Notes: generated by a model from the sequence alone, not told the origin. 12,832 nucleotides of DNA from an uncultured Lachnospiraceae bacterium (GCA_910585855.1 CAJUGZ010000106.1:1-12832), one strand, 5' to 3'; positions 1-7,234 are shown, numbered from the stretch's first letter. Program-made: numbers and translations.

Positions 1-10
1 GTGCTGGGAT

Positions 11-90
11 GCAGAAGTTTTAGAACTTCTTGCTTTTTGGAAACCGGAACAGCAGGATGCCTAGGGGGTTCGTATCTGGCGTCCTCAAGT
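11..90. repeat. Arm of a dispersed inverted-repeat element (copy A, partial)
   Basis: Positions 11-86 are the reverse complement of 12623-12698 at equal length with no gap; the match is nearly perfect over 11-58 (from GCAGAAGT to CAGGATGCC) and again over TATCTGGCGTCCTC at 73-86, with a diverged stretch between. In the complete copy at 6138-6462 the right arm also begins with GCAGAAG, so this is best read as the right arm of an element whose left arm and core lie before the window. No reading frame is supported here. Dispersed-repeat status is seen directly; its role is unknown. Confidence 0.75.
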
Positions 91-127
91 AGAATACCTA
101 GGGGGTTCACATTTGGTGTTCTCAGAA
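54..127. repeat. Two-unit imperfect 37-bp tandem repeat
   Basis: Two adjacent 37-nt units (54-90 and 91-127) share CCTAGGGGGTTC at 60-71 and 97-108 and then differ mainly by transitions (for example CTGGCGTCCTC against TTGGTGTTCTC). The first unit overlaps the distal end of the inverted-repeat arm, so the duplication may have arisen at the element boundary. Each unit contains the palindrome CCTAGG. Function unknown. Confidence 0.65.
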
Positions 128-197
128 ACATATCTAATAAATTTAACATATAATAAAATGAATAAAAGAAGCCGATTAGGACGAAAGGATTCTATTT

Positions 198-353
198 ATG
201 AAAAATTGCCTTGATCTTTATTTTCTTTCTACTATTGCCTGTAAATTGCCGGAATGTCTTTCAAAAGAAGAACTGGCAGTACTTGCTGCCAGTTTAAGAG
301 CGCTTGGGGAAATGCTGGAGGTAATTCTTAGTCAAGAGGATTGTAAGGGATAA
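198..353 (+). CDS. Small 51-residue hypothetical protein
   Basis: The frame starts at ATG 198 with a purine-rich ribosome binding site (GAAAGGA) at a suitable distance and encodes 51 residues beginning MKNCLDLYFLSTIACKLPEC. The remainder (SKEELAVLAASLRALGEMLE) looks like one or two amphipathic helices. There is no signal peptide or clear membrane segment. The pattern is reminiscent of the small helical proteins grouped as DUF6774 in Clostridia; this is a resemblance from memory, not a demonstrated match. A TATAAT sequence lies at 149-154 upstream but without a good -35 box. The gene converges on dnaB, with stop codons only 17 nt apart and no visible terminator between them, so the two transcripts probably overlap. 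Function unknown. Confidence 0.6.
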   Translation: MKNCLDLYFLSTIACKLPECLSKEELAVLAASLRALGEMLEVILSQEDCKG

Positions 354-370
354 GTTTCTGTCTTACTGTT

Positions 371-1699
371 TTATCGTTCTAGATTTGCGAATCGAGTAAG
401 ATGAGGCAGCCAAGCTAAATTGACTGTTCCGATTGGACCATTTCTCTGTTTCGCAATAATGATTTCAGCAATTCCTTTATTTTCAGAATCTTTATTATAG
501 TATTCATCTCGGTAAAGAAACATAATAACATCGGCGTCCTGTTCGATTGAGCCGGATTCCCGAAGATCTGACATAATAGGACGCCGATCGGGGCGGCTTT
601 CACAGGCACGGTTTACCTGAGAAAGTGCAATAACAGGAGCATTGATTTCTCTTGCCAGTGCCTTTAGGGATCGGGAAATTTCCGATATTTCCTGCTGACG
701 GCTTTCGGAACGTCCGCTTCCTGACATTAACTGCAGATAGTCAATAATGACTACACCGATATTGTGTTCTAACTTATATTTTCGGCATTTAGAACGCAGT
801 TCTGTAATGGAAATGCTGGGGGTATCGTCTAAAATCAGATTGGATTTTCCGATTACACCAGCACTTTCGATTAAGCGTTCCCATTCGTTATCGTTGAGAT
901 CACCGGAACGGATATTTTGCATATCTACTTTTGACTCTAAAGAAAACATACGATTCATTAACTGTTCCTTTGACATTTCCAGGCTAAAGATTACGATAGG
1001 AATACTTTGTTTAATTGCGATATTTTCTGCAAGATTTAGTACAAGAGCTGTTTTTCCCATAGACGGGCGAGCACCGATTAAGATAAAATCGGAAGGCTGA
1101 AGCCCAGCCATTTTATAGTCTAAGTCAATAAAACCGGTTGGAATTCCTGTAATATTTCCTTTTAGTTTTGAGGCAGCTTCAATTTTTTCCAATGCACGGA
1201 TTACAATGTCTTTAATTGGAACAAAATTGTTATTGTTTCGATTTTGCAGAAGATCAAAAATTCTTTTTTCGGTATCATTTAAAATAGTTTCTAGTTTTTC
1301 TTTTCCAAGATAACAAGCATTTTCAATTTCTTCGTTGACTTTAATTAAACTTCGAAGCGTTGATTTTTCATTTACGATTGTAGCATAATAGCGGATATTA
1401 GCAGAGGTAGGAACGGCATTGATCAAATCTCGTACAAACTCAATACTGTAAATCTCTGGAGGAACATCCTTTTCTTTTAGACGGTTCTGCAGTGTAATCA
1501 TATCCGCAGGTTTTCCCTCATTATAGAGTTCTACGATTGCATCAAAGATAATACCATGCTGTCTGCTGTAGAAGTCATTTCCTGTGACAAGTTCAGAAGC
1601 GGTTAAGATCGCTTCTGGATCTAAAAGCATAGAACCGATTACAGATTGCTCTGCTTCCAGACTATGTGGCAGAACACGCTTCATAAGGGTTTCATCCAT
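371..1699 (-). CDS. dnaB: Replicative DNA helicase DnaB
   Basis: This is the hexameric replicative helicase that unwinds DNA at the fork and carries primase (Bacillus homologue named DnaC). The 442-residue length is normal. The N-terminal primase-interacting domain covers about residues 8-110 (PHSLEAEQSVIGSMLLDPEA), followed by a linker to about 180 and the RecA-like ATPase domain. The Walker A motif GARPSMGKT lies at about 209-217, Walker B VVIIDYLQLM at about 316-325, then SQVNR at 360-364 and AKQRNGP at 416-422, which holds the conserved Arg region acting across subunits. All motifs look intact. A ribosome binding site (AGGAG) precedes ATG 1699. It is the last gene of the leftward gdpP-rplI-dnaB operon, 28 nt after rplI, an order common in Firmicutes. 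Confidence 0.97.
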   Translation of the reverse strand: MDETLMKRVLPHSLEAEQSVIGSMLLDPEAILTASELVTGNDFYSRQHGIIFDAIVELYNEGKPADMITLQNRLKEKDVPPEIYSIEFVRDLINAVPTSANIRYYATIVNEKSTLRSLIKVNEEIENACYLGKEKLETILNDTEKRIFDLLQNRNNNNFVPIKDIVIRALEKIEAASKLKGNITGIPTGFIDLDYKMAGLQPSDFILIGARPSMGKTALVLNLAENIAIKQSIPIVIFSLEMSKEQLMNRMFSLESKVDMQNIRSGDLNDNEWERLIESAGVIGKSNLILDDTPSISITELRSKCRKYKLEHNIGVVIIDYLQLMSGSGRSESRQQEISEISRSLKALAREINAPVIALSQVNRACESRPDRRPIMSDLRESGSIEQDADVIMFLYRDEYYNKDSENKGIAEIIIAKQRNGPIGTVNLAWLPHLTRFANLER

Positions 1700-1727
1700 A
1701 TTAAATTCTCCTAAAAATTCTAAGAAG

Positions 1728-2174
1728 TTATTCTTCTACTACTTTAACCGTTAATTGAGCTGTTACATCTTTATGAAGCCGTATTGGTACGATATGTGTT
1801 CCAAGTGATTTGATCGGATCGGTAAGCTGCATTTTCTTTTTGTCTAGATCTAGTCCAAGCTGTGAGGACACGGCAGCCGAAATTTCCTTTGTTGAGATAG
1901 AGCCGAAAGTTTTTCCGCCTTCTCCTGCTTTGATAGTAACTGTAACTGCTTTTCCCTCTACACGGGCAGCCAGAGCCTGTGCCTGTTCAAATTGTTCTTT
2001 TGCAACTTTTATTTCATTTGCCTGTTTTAATTTTAGATCATTTCGATTTTTGGCAGTGGCTTCTATTCCAAGTTTTTTCTTAAGGATAAAGTTTCTTGCG
2101 TATCCGTCATTTATTGTTACGATTTCTCCTTTTTTTCCAAGAGATTTTACATCTTCTAATAATATTACTTCCAT
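1728..2174 (-). CDS. rplI: 50S ribosomal protein L9
   Basis: The 148-residue protein has the typical L9 start MEVILLEDVKSLGKKGEIV followed by NDGYARNFILKKKLG, the signature of the rRNA-binding N-terminal domain. A long charged helix (about residues 40-75) connects to the C-terminal domain (about 80-148, including GKTFGSISTKEI). Length and domains are normal for the family. L9 binds 23S rRNA near the L1 stalk and contributes to reading-frame fidelity. The ribosome binding site AAGGAG lies inside the last codons of gdpP and only 2 nt separate the two genes, so translation of the two is probably coupled. Confidence 0.97.
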   Translation of the reverse strand: MEVILLEDVKSLGKKGEIVTINDGYARNFILKKKLGIEATAKNRNDLKLKQANEIKVAKEQFEQAQALAARVEGKAVTVTIKAGEGGKTFGSISTKEISAAVSSQLGLDLDKKKMQLTDPIKSLGTHIVPIRLHKDVTAQLTVKVVEE

Positions 2175-2176
2175 TT

Positions 2177-4225
2177 TTAAATATCTCCTTCCATTAACAT
2201 ACGTTTAATTGTTTCTTTTAGCCGCCTTAGACCGTCTTCTAGTGTACAGCCTTCTAACTGCGCCCCGGCTACTGTCTGATGACCGCCTCCGCCAAGCTGT
2301 TCCATAATAATCTGGACGTTCACTTCATCAATGGAACGGGCGCTGATATAAATTTTATTGTTGTAATGTGTAAGTACAAAGGAAGCTTTAATTCCTTTGA
2401 TATTTAACAGCTCATTTGCAGCCTGTGCCGCTACAATCGTAGGGCTTTCGATACCGTCAAATGGGCAGGCGGACAAAGCAAAATATTCTTCGAAAATTTC
2501 GGTCTGATGGATGACTTTTGCTTTTGCACGGTAATCTTCCATATCGTCACGAAACATCTTTCGGACACGGGTAATATCTGCACCGTTTTTCCGCAGAAAT
2601 GCAGCGGCTTCAAATGTGCGTACACCTGTTTTATTGACAAAATTGTTGGTATCAATTACCATACCAGAATAGAGTGCATCTGCCTCTATCGGACGCATTT
2701 TAATATTATCTCCAATATACTGTAAAACTTCCGCAACCATTTCACTGGCAGAAGAAGCATATGGCTCAACATAGGAAAGAACGGCGTTATCAATTACTTC
2801 ACTGCTTTGCCTATGGTGATCAAGAACGACAATCGTTTTGGCAATCCGTAAAATATCAGGACATTCTGTATAATTGGGACGGTTGACATCCACTACAATT
2901 ACAACTGTATTATTGTCTACTTTATCAATAGCTTCATTGGTGTTGATAAACATATCTTCTTCATATTCGGAATTGCTTAAAAATCCGTCTATTACAGGTT
3001 TAATGGAAGTGGTCACATCATTGATAATAATATGACAGCGCTTTGCCATTGACTTTGCAATCCGATACATACCGATAGCAGAGCCTAAACTGTCGGCGTC
3101 ACTGATTTTATGTCCCATAACTAAAACACGGTCGTTATTTTCCAAAATTTCACGCAGAGCATGAGCTTTGACACGAGCTTTGACACGGGTAGTTTTTTCG
3201 ACTTGCTTGGCTTTTCCGCCATAGTAGAGGATATTTTCTCCGACTTTTACTACAGCCTGATCGCCGCCTCGTCCTAGAGCAAGATCCATAGCAATTCGGG
3301 AATATTCGCAGGTTTCTGCATAAGTAGCACCATTGACGCCGAGTGCAATACTGATAGTTACTGCCATTTCATTGCCGATATTGACGTTTTTTACTTCATC
3401 TAAGAGAGCAAATCGGTTTTCCTGCAAGACCGGAAGATATTTTTTTTGGAAAATAATAAAATATTTGTCTTTTTCCATTTTACGGACGATGCCGTCAATA
3501 TCACTGATATATTTATTGATGCGTCGGTCAATTAGTGCAACCAGCAAGGATTGGCGTACACTTTCTACGCTTTCAAGTGCTTCATCATAATTGTCAATAT
3601 AAATTAGTCCAGCAATTAGTTTTTGTTCTTCGTTTTCACGGGTATAGCGTTTAATTTCGGTTTCGTCATACATATAAAAAGACGTTAGAAATACACCATT
3701 ATCGGGATACTCCAATAGAGAGTGATCTTCCATTAAATCACCAATAGCTATTTTTTTTAGTACAATACGATACATTTTTTGATTGTATTCGGATTCTACG
3801 GTTAAGGTATGTTCTGTTTCCAGTTCGAAAAAGTCTTTTTCAATGGTCGGAAATACAGAATAGATATATTTTTTTCGATTCGCATCTTTTTGCAGAGTTT
3901 CCTGCATTTTCTGATTTGTCCAAAGAATCCTTCCCTGATCATCTAAAATACCGTAGGGAAGCTCAAATTCGGATAGAAGCTGACGCTGTACCTGTGCATA
4001 GTCCGTGGCAAAGGAGATGAATTCATTCATCATACCAGGACGATTTCTTAGATAGAGAGCCAGTGAGATGCCTAAATATACTACTAATGTAACACTCATA
4101 ATAATGCCACATTGAATATTAAGTGTAAAAATCCATATGGTAATAAAAAGTAAAAGTATACTTAGCCAAACAGGCCATAATAAGTATGCTTTTAGCTGTC
4201 CTTTTAGTTTAATCTTTTTCTTCAT
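2177..4225 (-). CDS. gdpP: Cyclic-di-AMP phosphodiesterase GdpP (DHH-DHHA1, membrane-anchored)
   Basis: GdpP (YybT) hydrolyses the second messenger c-di-AMP to pApA and so affects osmotic and cell-wall homeostasis. Numbering from the chosen start (682 residues): two membrane helices at about 15-34 and 40-59, a PAS-like region at about 80-190, a degenerate GGDEF-like domain at about 200-330, then the DHH domain with GHKISDADS (about 371-379), VVDVN (about 445) and the diagnostic LDHH (about 468-471), and DHHA1 ending with GGGGHQTVAGA (about 645-655). The start at ATG 4225 (MKKKIKLKG) has a GGAG site upstream. An in-frame ATG at 4267 overlaps the predicted -10 box and so lies upstream of the expected transcript start. 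First gene of the operon with rplI and dnaB. Confidence 0.94.
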   Translation of the reverse strand: MKKKIKLKGQLKAYLLWPVWLSILLLFITIWIFTLNIQCGIIMSVTLVVYLGISLALYLRNRPGMMNEFISFATDYAQVQRQLLSEFELPYGILDDQGRILWTNQKMQETLQKDANRKKYIYSVFPTIEKDFFELETEHTLTVESEYNQKMYRIVLKKIAIGDLMEDHSLLEYPDNGVFLTSFYMYDETEIKRYTRENEEQKLIAGLIYIDNYDEALESVESVRQSLLVALIDRRINKYISDIDGIVRKMEKDKYFIIFQKKYLPVLQENRFALLDEVKNVNIGNEMAVTISIALGVNGATYAETCEYSRIAMDLALGRGGDQAVVKVGENILYYGGKAKQVEKTTRVKARVKAHALREILENNDRVLVMGHKISDADSLGSAIGMYRIAKSMAKRCHIIINDVTTSIKPVIDGFLSNSEYEEDMFINTNEAIDKVDNNTVVIVVDVNRPNYTECPDILRIAKTIVVLDHHRQSSEVIDNAVLSYVEPYASSASEMVAEVLQYIGDNIKMRPIEADALYSGMVIDTNNFVNKTGVRTFEAAAFLRKNGADITRVRKMFRDDMEDYRAKAKVIHQTEIFEEYFALSACPFDGIESPTIVAAQAANELLNIKGIKASFVLTHYNNKIYISARSIDEVNVQIIMEQLGGGGHQTVAGAQLEGCTLEDGLRRLKETIKRMLMEGDI

Positions 4226-4262
4226 CGTTTTTCTCCATTTCTTGTACGAAGCACTACACTCT

Positions 4263-4291
4263 ATCATACCATGTTATGAAAAAAGATACAA
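4263..4291 (-). promoter_or_regulatory. Sigma-A type promoter for gdpP-rplI-dnaB
   Basis: On the minus strand TTGTAT (4291-4286) is followed by a 17-nt spacer and TATGAT (4268-4263). The expected transcript start near 4256 leaves a leader of about 30 nt before ATG 4225. It is back to back with the rightward promoter at 4299-4327. Confidence 0.7.
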
Positions 4292-4298
4292 CTTTAAG

Positions 4299-4327
4299 TT
4301 GATAAAAATGGGATGGGAACGTATACT
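4299..4327 (+). promoter_or_regulatory. Sigma-A type promoter for the response regulator/kinase pair
   Basis: TTGATA (4299-4304), a 17-nt spacer and TATACT (4322-4327) form a near-consensus promoter. Transcription would start near 4334, about 60 nt before the response regulator start. Its -35 is only 7 nt from the -35 of the leftward gdpP promoter, so the two may interfere or share a regulator. Confidence 0.7.
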
Positions 4328-4393
4328 ATAGGTTAGAGAAAGGCAGTATATCAGGGAAAAGTATAATAAAAAAGAAAAAGGGAGATGAGAGTA

Positions 4394-5164
4394 TTGATTA
4401 AGATTGCAATCTGTGATGATGATCCAAAGTTTGTCGGGGATGTGCAGGAATATTTGGAACAGTTGAAAAAAGAGGAACATTTTGAATTGGAGTTAGAATG
4501 TTTTTTATCGGGAAATGAATTGATCTTAGAATATGAAAAGGGAGTTCTATTTGATCTGATTTATTTAGATATTGAAATGAATGGAGCGGATGGAATTGAA
4601 ACAGCAAAGCAGATACGAAAAAAAGATTATCATGTATTGATTGTTTATATTTCAAGTCATGAAGAGTATTTGCGGCAGCTTTTTGAGGCAGAACCATTTC
4701 GTTTTTTATCTAAGCCGGTGGAATATAAGGCATTTCATACTGTATTCTGGCAGGCAGCAGAGCGGATTTTAGAGCAGCAGAGCCATTATTTTCATTTCAA
4801 AACTGGAAAATCTATGATAAAGATTCCCTGCCGAGATATTCTTTATTTTGAAAGTGCTGGGCGAAAAGTGATTGTGCATACTATGCAGCGCAGTTATGAA
4901 TATTATGATAAATTAAATGATGTGGAAGAACATTTAAAGGATATGCGGTTTGTTCGGATTCATAAGGCGTATTTGGTAAATATTGATAATGTAGAGGCAT
5001 TTCAGTATGAACGGGTGGCAATGTCAGATGGGACAATCTTAAGTATTAGTCAGAAAAACCGTCCTAGAATTCGAAGTGAATTTTGGAAGTATTATCATAG
5101 TTCTTCTGAGATGGGAGCAGAGGGAGCAGGAGTCGGGGCGGAAATAACAGGAAAAAATAATTAA
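4394..5164 (+). CDS. LytTR-family response regulator (AgrA/ComE-like)
   Basis: The receiver domain covers about residues 1-118: acidic pocket CDDD (7-10), phosphoacceptor Asp59 in YLDIEM, Ser87-Ser88, and Lys107 in the FLSKPVEY motif. A LytTR DNA-binding domain follows at about 130-230 (IKIPCRDILYFES, RFVRIHKAYLVNI). A tail rich in Gly, Ala and Glu follows from about 237. TTG 4394 is chosen as the start: GGGAG at 4380-4384 stands 9 nt before it and the product then begins (M)IKIAICDDD, as is usual. The ATG at 4385 is only 1 nt from that site. The partner kinase follows after 21 nt. Such regulators activate peptide-signalling, bacteriocin or autolysis genes; the target here is unknown. Confidence 0.9.
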   Translation: MIKIAICDDDPKFVGDVQEYLEQLKKEEHFELELECFLSGNELILEYEKGVLFDLIYLDIEMNGADGIETAKQIRKKDYHVLIVYISSHEEYLRQLFEAEPFRFLSKPVEYKAFHTVFWQAAERILEQQSHYFHFKTGKSMIKIPCRDILYFESAGRKVIVHTMQRSYEYYDKLNDVEEHLKDMRFVRIHKAYLVNIDNVEAFQYERVAMSDGTILSISQKNRPRIRSEFWKYYHSSSEMGAEGAGVGAEITGKNN

Positions 5165-5185
5165 TTATAAAATTGGGTGTAAGAA

Positions 5186-6115
5186 ATGACATGGAGAATA
5201 TTGTTATTTTTGGTTATAAATTTATTTTATCTGTTTTTGGGATATGGGTATTTTTCTATTTTTTTAAAACATCACTATAAAAGGCGTCTGCTTTTTCTAG
5301 GGGGATGGACGGTACTATGGTTTATGATATTGATTTTATATTATTGTCTTATTTATGGAAATAATCGGATTCAGATATTGAGTGCTTGTGGGATTTTTTC
5401 TGTTTTGCTTGTTAGTTCTGTGCTGTTTGGATTTTATGACAGGATACAGGAAGATGTGGATGATCGGGTTCGGGATGCGATGTATCAGCAGCAGTTGGAG
5501 TATTACAGCAGGCAGTATGAAGATATTTCCCGTACACAGCAGGAAACCAGAAAGATGCGGCATGAATTAAAAAATCAGTATATCTTGATTCAGGCATTGG
5601 CGGAAAAAGGGGATTGTGCAGCGATTATTCAGATGATGAGTCAGATGCATCAGGATGTAGAAGGGCTGGTGCGCTGTAAGACAGGAAATTTGGCAGTGGA
5701 TGCGGTAATTAATTATAAAATTGCAGCAGCTTTGGAAGATGGGATACAATTTGATTTGAATTTGAATATTCCTACACAGTTTGATATAAATGATGTAAAG
5801 CTGTGCGGGTTATTGGGAAATGCGATTGATAATGCAATCGAGGCTTGTCGGCGGATACAGAATGGAGAGAAGAGAATTCAGATATCTATGGCAGTGCAGA
5901 AAAAGAATCTTTTTATTGAGGTAAAAAATCCTTATGATGGAGATTTGGTGCAGGATAGTAAAGGGAAACTGCTTACTCGTAAGGAACAGGCGGCAAATCA
6001 TGGGTTTGGGATTTCGATTATGGAAGAACTTTTGAGAAATAATTATGGGACGATGGAAACGGTTTGGGATGGACGGGAATTTTGTCTTCGGATGATTCTT
6101 TATATGGTGATTTGA
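5186..6115 (+). CDS. GHKL-family sensor histidine kinase (AgrC/VirS-like)
   Basis: Partner kinase of the preceding LytTR regulator. Three hydrophobic segments are visible at about residues 4-27, 35-57 and 63-84, fewer than the roughly six of classical AgrC receptors. A coiled linker (about 85-120) leads to the phosphoacceptor His126 in TRKMRHELKNQY. The ATP-binding domain carries the N box GNAIDNAIEACRR (about 211-223) and the glycine box NHGFGISIMEELL (about 271-283), typical of the GHKL (HATPase_c_5) group. At 309 residues it is short for the group. The ribosome binding site is weak (GGGTG region 11 or more nt upstream of ATG), so translation may depend on the upstream gene. No agrB- or agrD-like gene is present nearby, so the signal is unknown. 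Confidence 0.9.
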   Translation: MTWRILLFLVINLFYLFLGYGYFSIFLKHHYKRRLLFLGGWTVLWFMILILYYCLIYGNNRIQILSACGIFSVLLVSSVLFGFYDRIQEDVDDRVRDAMYQQQLEYYSRQYEDISRTQQETRKMRHELKNQYILIQALAEKGDCAAIIQMMSQMHQDVEGLVRCKTGNLAVDAVINYKIAAALEDGIQFDLNLNIPTQFDINDVKLCGLLGNAIDNAIEACRRIQNGEKRIQISMAVQKKNLFIEVKNPYDGDLVQDSKGKLLTRKEQAANHGFGISIMEELLRNNYGTMETVWDGREFCLRMILYMVI

Positions 6116-6137
6116 GTTGTTTTTTCTTTCACTGGAC

Positions 6138-6462
6138 GCTAGAGGCGATTTGCTCATTTCCTTTATCTGCTCCGCTCCGAATGGTAAGAAAGTCTATGGC
6201 TTCTGTTTTACGTGTATTTGACCGGACGAACCAGGACGCAATTCGCCCTTATGGCAACCGAAACGAAACAGGGGTAAGGAAAGATTTTATCAGTCATAAG
6301 ACAGCCGCTTCCCTATCATTCGGGCTAAACACGCCCCTTTTTTTGCATACCCTGCATGGAAGCAGGATATGCAAAAAATTCTAGGTTTTTCTGCAGAAGC
6401 CCAAGACTTTCTAACCATTCTCCGAAGTCGCAGACAAAGGAAACGAGCAAACCGCCTCTGGC
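6138..6462. repeat. Long-inverted-repeat element (copy B, complete)
   Basis: The left arm at about 6138-6208 (CTAGAGGCGATTTGCTCATT onward) is complementary to the right arm at about 6393-6462; the best stretch, 6141-6170, pairs with only three mismatches in 30. Between the arms lie a conserved core at 6238-6339, found again at 12731-12832 at equal length with about 80% identity by hand alignment, and a strong 17-bp hairpin at 6339-6378. The segment from GTAAGAAAGTCTATGGCTTC is also related in copy C. I see no convincing gene. A 106-codon open frame on + (6064-6384) merely runs through the repeat. It fills most of the 441-bp gap between the kinase and hicB and may act as a transcript boundary or encode a structured RNA; both are inferences. 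Confidence 0.8.
6339..6378. terminator. 17-bp hairpin with T and A tracts, possible bidirectional terminator
   Basis: TTTTTTGCATACCCTGC at 6339-6355 pairs with GCAGGATATGCAAAAAA at 6362-6378 with one mismatch and a 6-nt loop (ATGGAA). The A and T tracts lie within the stem base, as in bidirectional intrinsic terminators. A shorter GGGC/GCCC hairpin at 6321-6336 followed by seven T residues (6338-6344) could terminate rightward transcripts independently. It lies 220 nt after the kinase stop codon and inside the repeat element. Confidence 0.55.
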
Positions 6463-6556
6463 TGTTGGTTGGATAACGGTAGAAAGTTTCAGAATTTTCA
6501 AAAGACTTATTGAAGGTTAGAATATAGATTGGAGAATTGTAGAGAGGAGTATTTTT

Positions 6557-6667
6557 ATGGGCTCTATGTTAGAATATAATGGGTATCATACAACTATAAC
6601 ATATGATGCAGATGATGAATTATTTGTTGGAGAAGTTTTTGGAATTTCTGATTCTTTAAACTTTCAT
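6557..6667 (+). pseudogene. hicB: HicB-type antitoxin, 5' part (disrupted by IS element)
   Basis: ATG 6557 has a good ribosome binding site (AGAGGAG, 7-nt spacing). The 37 codons encode MGSMLEYNGYHTTITYDADD and then ELFVGEVFGISDSLNFH, the N-terminal HicB fold (partly degraded RNase H-like domain). HicB proteins normally continue with NFHG and a Ser/Asp-Glu-Leu stretch. Here the frame runs into the IS and stops after one foreign codon (AAA TAA, 6668-6673). The missing continuation is in frame at 8525. HicB normally neutralises the mRNA-cleaving toxin HicA. No hicA is visible in this window, so this is an orphan antitoxin gene or its partner is elsewhere. Confidence 0.85.
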
Positions 6668-6700
6668 AAATAAAATCCCTTTTGTTGCCGTAGGCGGAAA

Positions 6701-6722
6701 CCCACTGCCTTTAGGCGGTGGG
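6701..6722. repeat. IS left-end hairpin
   Basis: The stem is CCCACTGCC paired with GGCGGTGGG (9 bp with one G-T pair), loop TTTA. It starts 33 nt inside the left boundary. GAAA at 6697-6700, directly at its 5' foot, is complementary to TTTC of the target TTTCAT, matching the guide/cleavage pairing known for IS200/IS605 TnpA recognition. Confidence 0.85.
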
Positions 6723-6746
6723 AGAAGCCTCTTAAATTTGTAGCCA

Positions 6747-7151
6747 TTAACCTTGACTTTCGATGTACTTTTGTATCGTTGTTGATGATACCTCACCTAT
6801 ACTACAGGCGAAATATCCATCAGACCAAAAGATTTTCCTCTTCCAATACTGCTTAGATAAAAAGTTTGGATATTTCTTCCATAGATGATACGTGGTTTCC
6901 TGTTTGATGATTTTTACAATATCACAGACTCTGTCAGTAGTATCGTAGCTTATCAGAAAATGTATATGGTCTTTGTCTGTTTCCATTGCAATGATACCGT
7001 AGCCTTTCATATGACAGATATCGTATATCCGTTGTTTTACATCGTCTGCAATAAAATCTTGAAGCAACTTTTTACGATATTTCGTAACAAGGACGATATG
7101 CATTTTTAGACAGTATTTACGTTTGTTCTGACAGTTGTATCTGCTATCCAT
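6747..7151 (-). CDS. tnpA: IS200/IS605 Y1 transposase TnpA
   Basis: This 134-residue HUH-superfamily single-strand transposase excises and inserts the element as circular single-stranded DNA. The metal-binding HIH motif is at residues 62-64 (KDHIHFLIS) and the nucleophile is Tyr129 in IQKYIESQG, on the C-terminal helix. HIVLVTKYRKKLL (18-30) and WSDGYFACSIGEVS (about 109-122) are family-typical. Length is normal and the gene looks intact. GGAGGG stands 6 nt before ATG 7151. It is divergent from tnpB, with overlapping promoters between them. Confidence 0.95.
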   Translation of the reverse strand: MDSRYNCQNKRKYCLKMHIVLVTKYRKKLLQDFIADDVKQRIYDICHMKGYGIIAMETDKDHIHFLISYDTTDRVCDIVKIIKQETTYHLWKKYPNFLSKQYWKRKIFWSDGYFACSIGEVSSTTIQKYIESQG

Positions 7152-7169
7152 AAAAATCCCTCCAATCTA

Positions 7170-7221
7170 TTGACTTTCACTAATAATTATAATATTATAT
7201 ATATAGTGAAATAGCAACCAA
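7170..7221. promoter_or_regulatory. Overlapping divergent promoters of tnpA and tnpB
   Basis: Rightward: TTGACT (7170-7175), 17-nt spacer, TATTAT (7193-7198). Leftward: TTGGTT (7221-7216), 16-nt spacer, TATAAT (7199-7194). The two -10 boxes occupy almost the same bases, so both cannot be open at once. An 8-bp perfect inverted repeat, TTTCACTA at 7175-7182 and TAGTGAAA at 7204-7211, is centred on the shared -10 and could be a binding site. Confidence 0.6.
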
Positions 7222-7234
7222 AGGAGTGTATTTT

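Noticed and set aside
4226..4267. Longer N-terminus for GdpP from ATG 4267
   Set aside because: That ATG overlaps the predicted -10 box, and ATG 4225 has its own ribosome binding site and the usual basic start before the first membrane helix.
5159..5723. 17-nt direct repeat AATTAATTATAAAATTG at 5159-5175 and 5707-5723
   Set aside because: Very AT-rich, one copy sits inside the kinase coding sequence, and no further copies or structure were seen; probably chance.
6064..6384. 106-codon open frame on +, overlapping the kinase end and the repeat element
   Set aside because: It has no ribosome binding site, overlaps the real kinase gene, and runs through repeated structured sequence.
6480..6556. 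Promoter for hicB
   Set aside because: TATAGA and TAGAAT-like sequences exist, but none has a -35 box at a proper distance, so no call was made.
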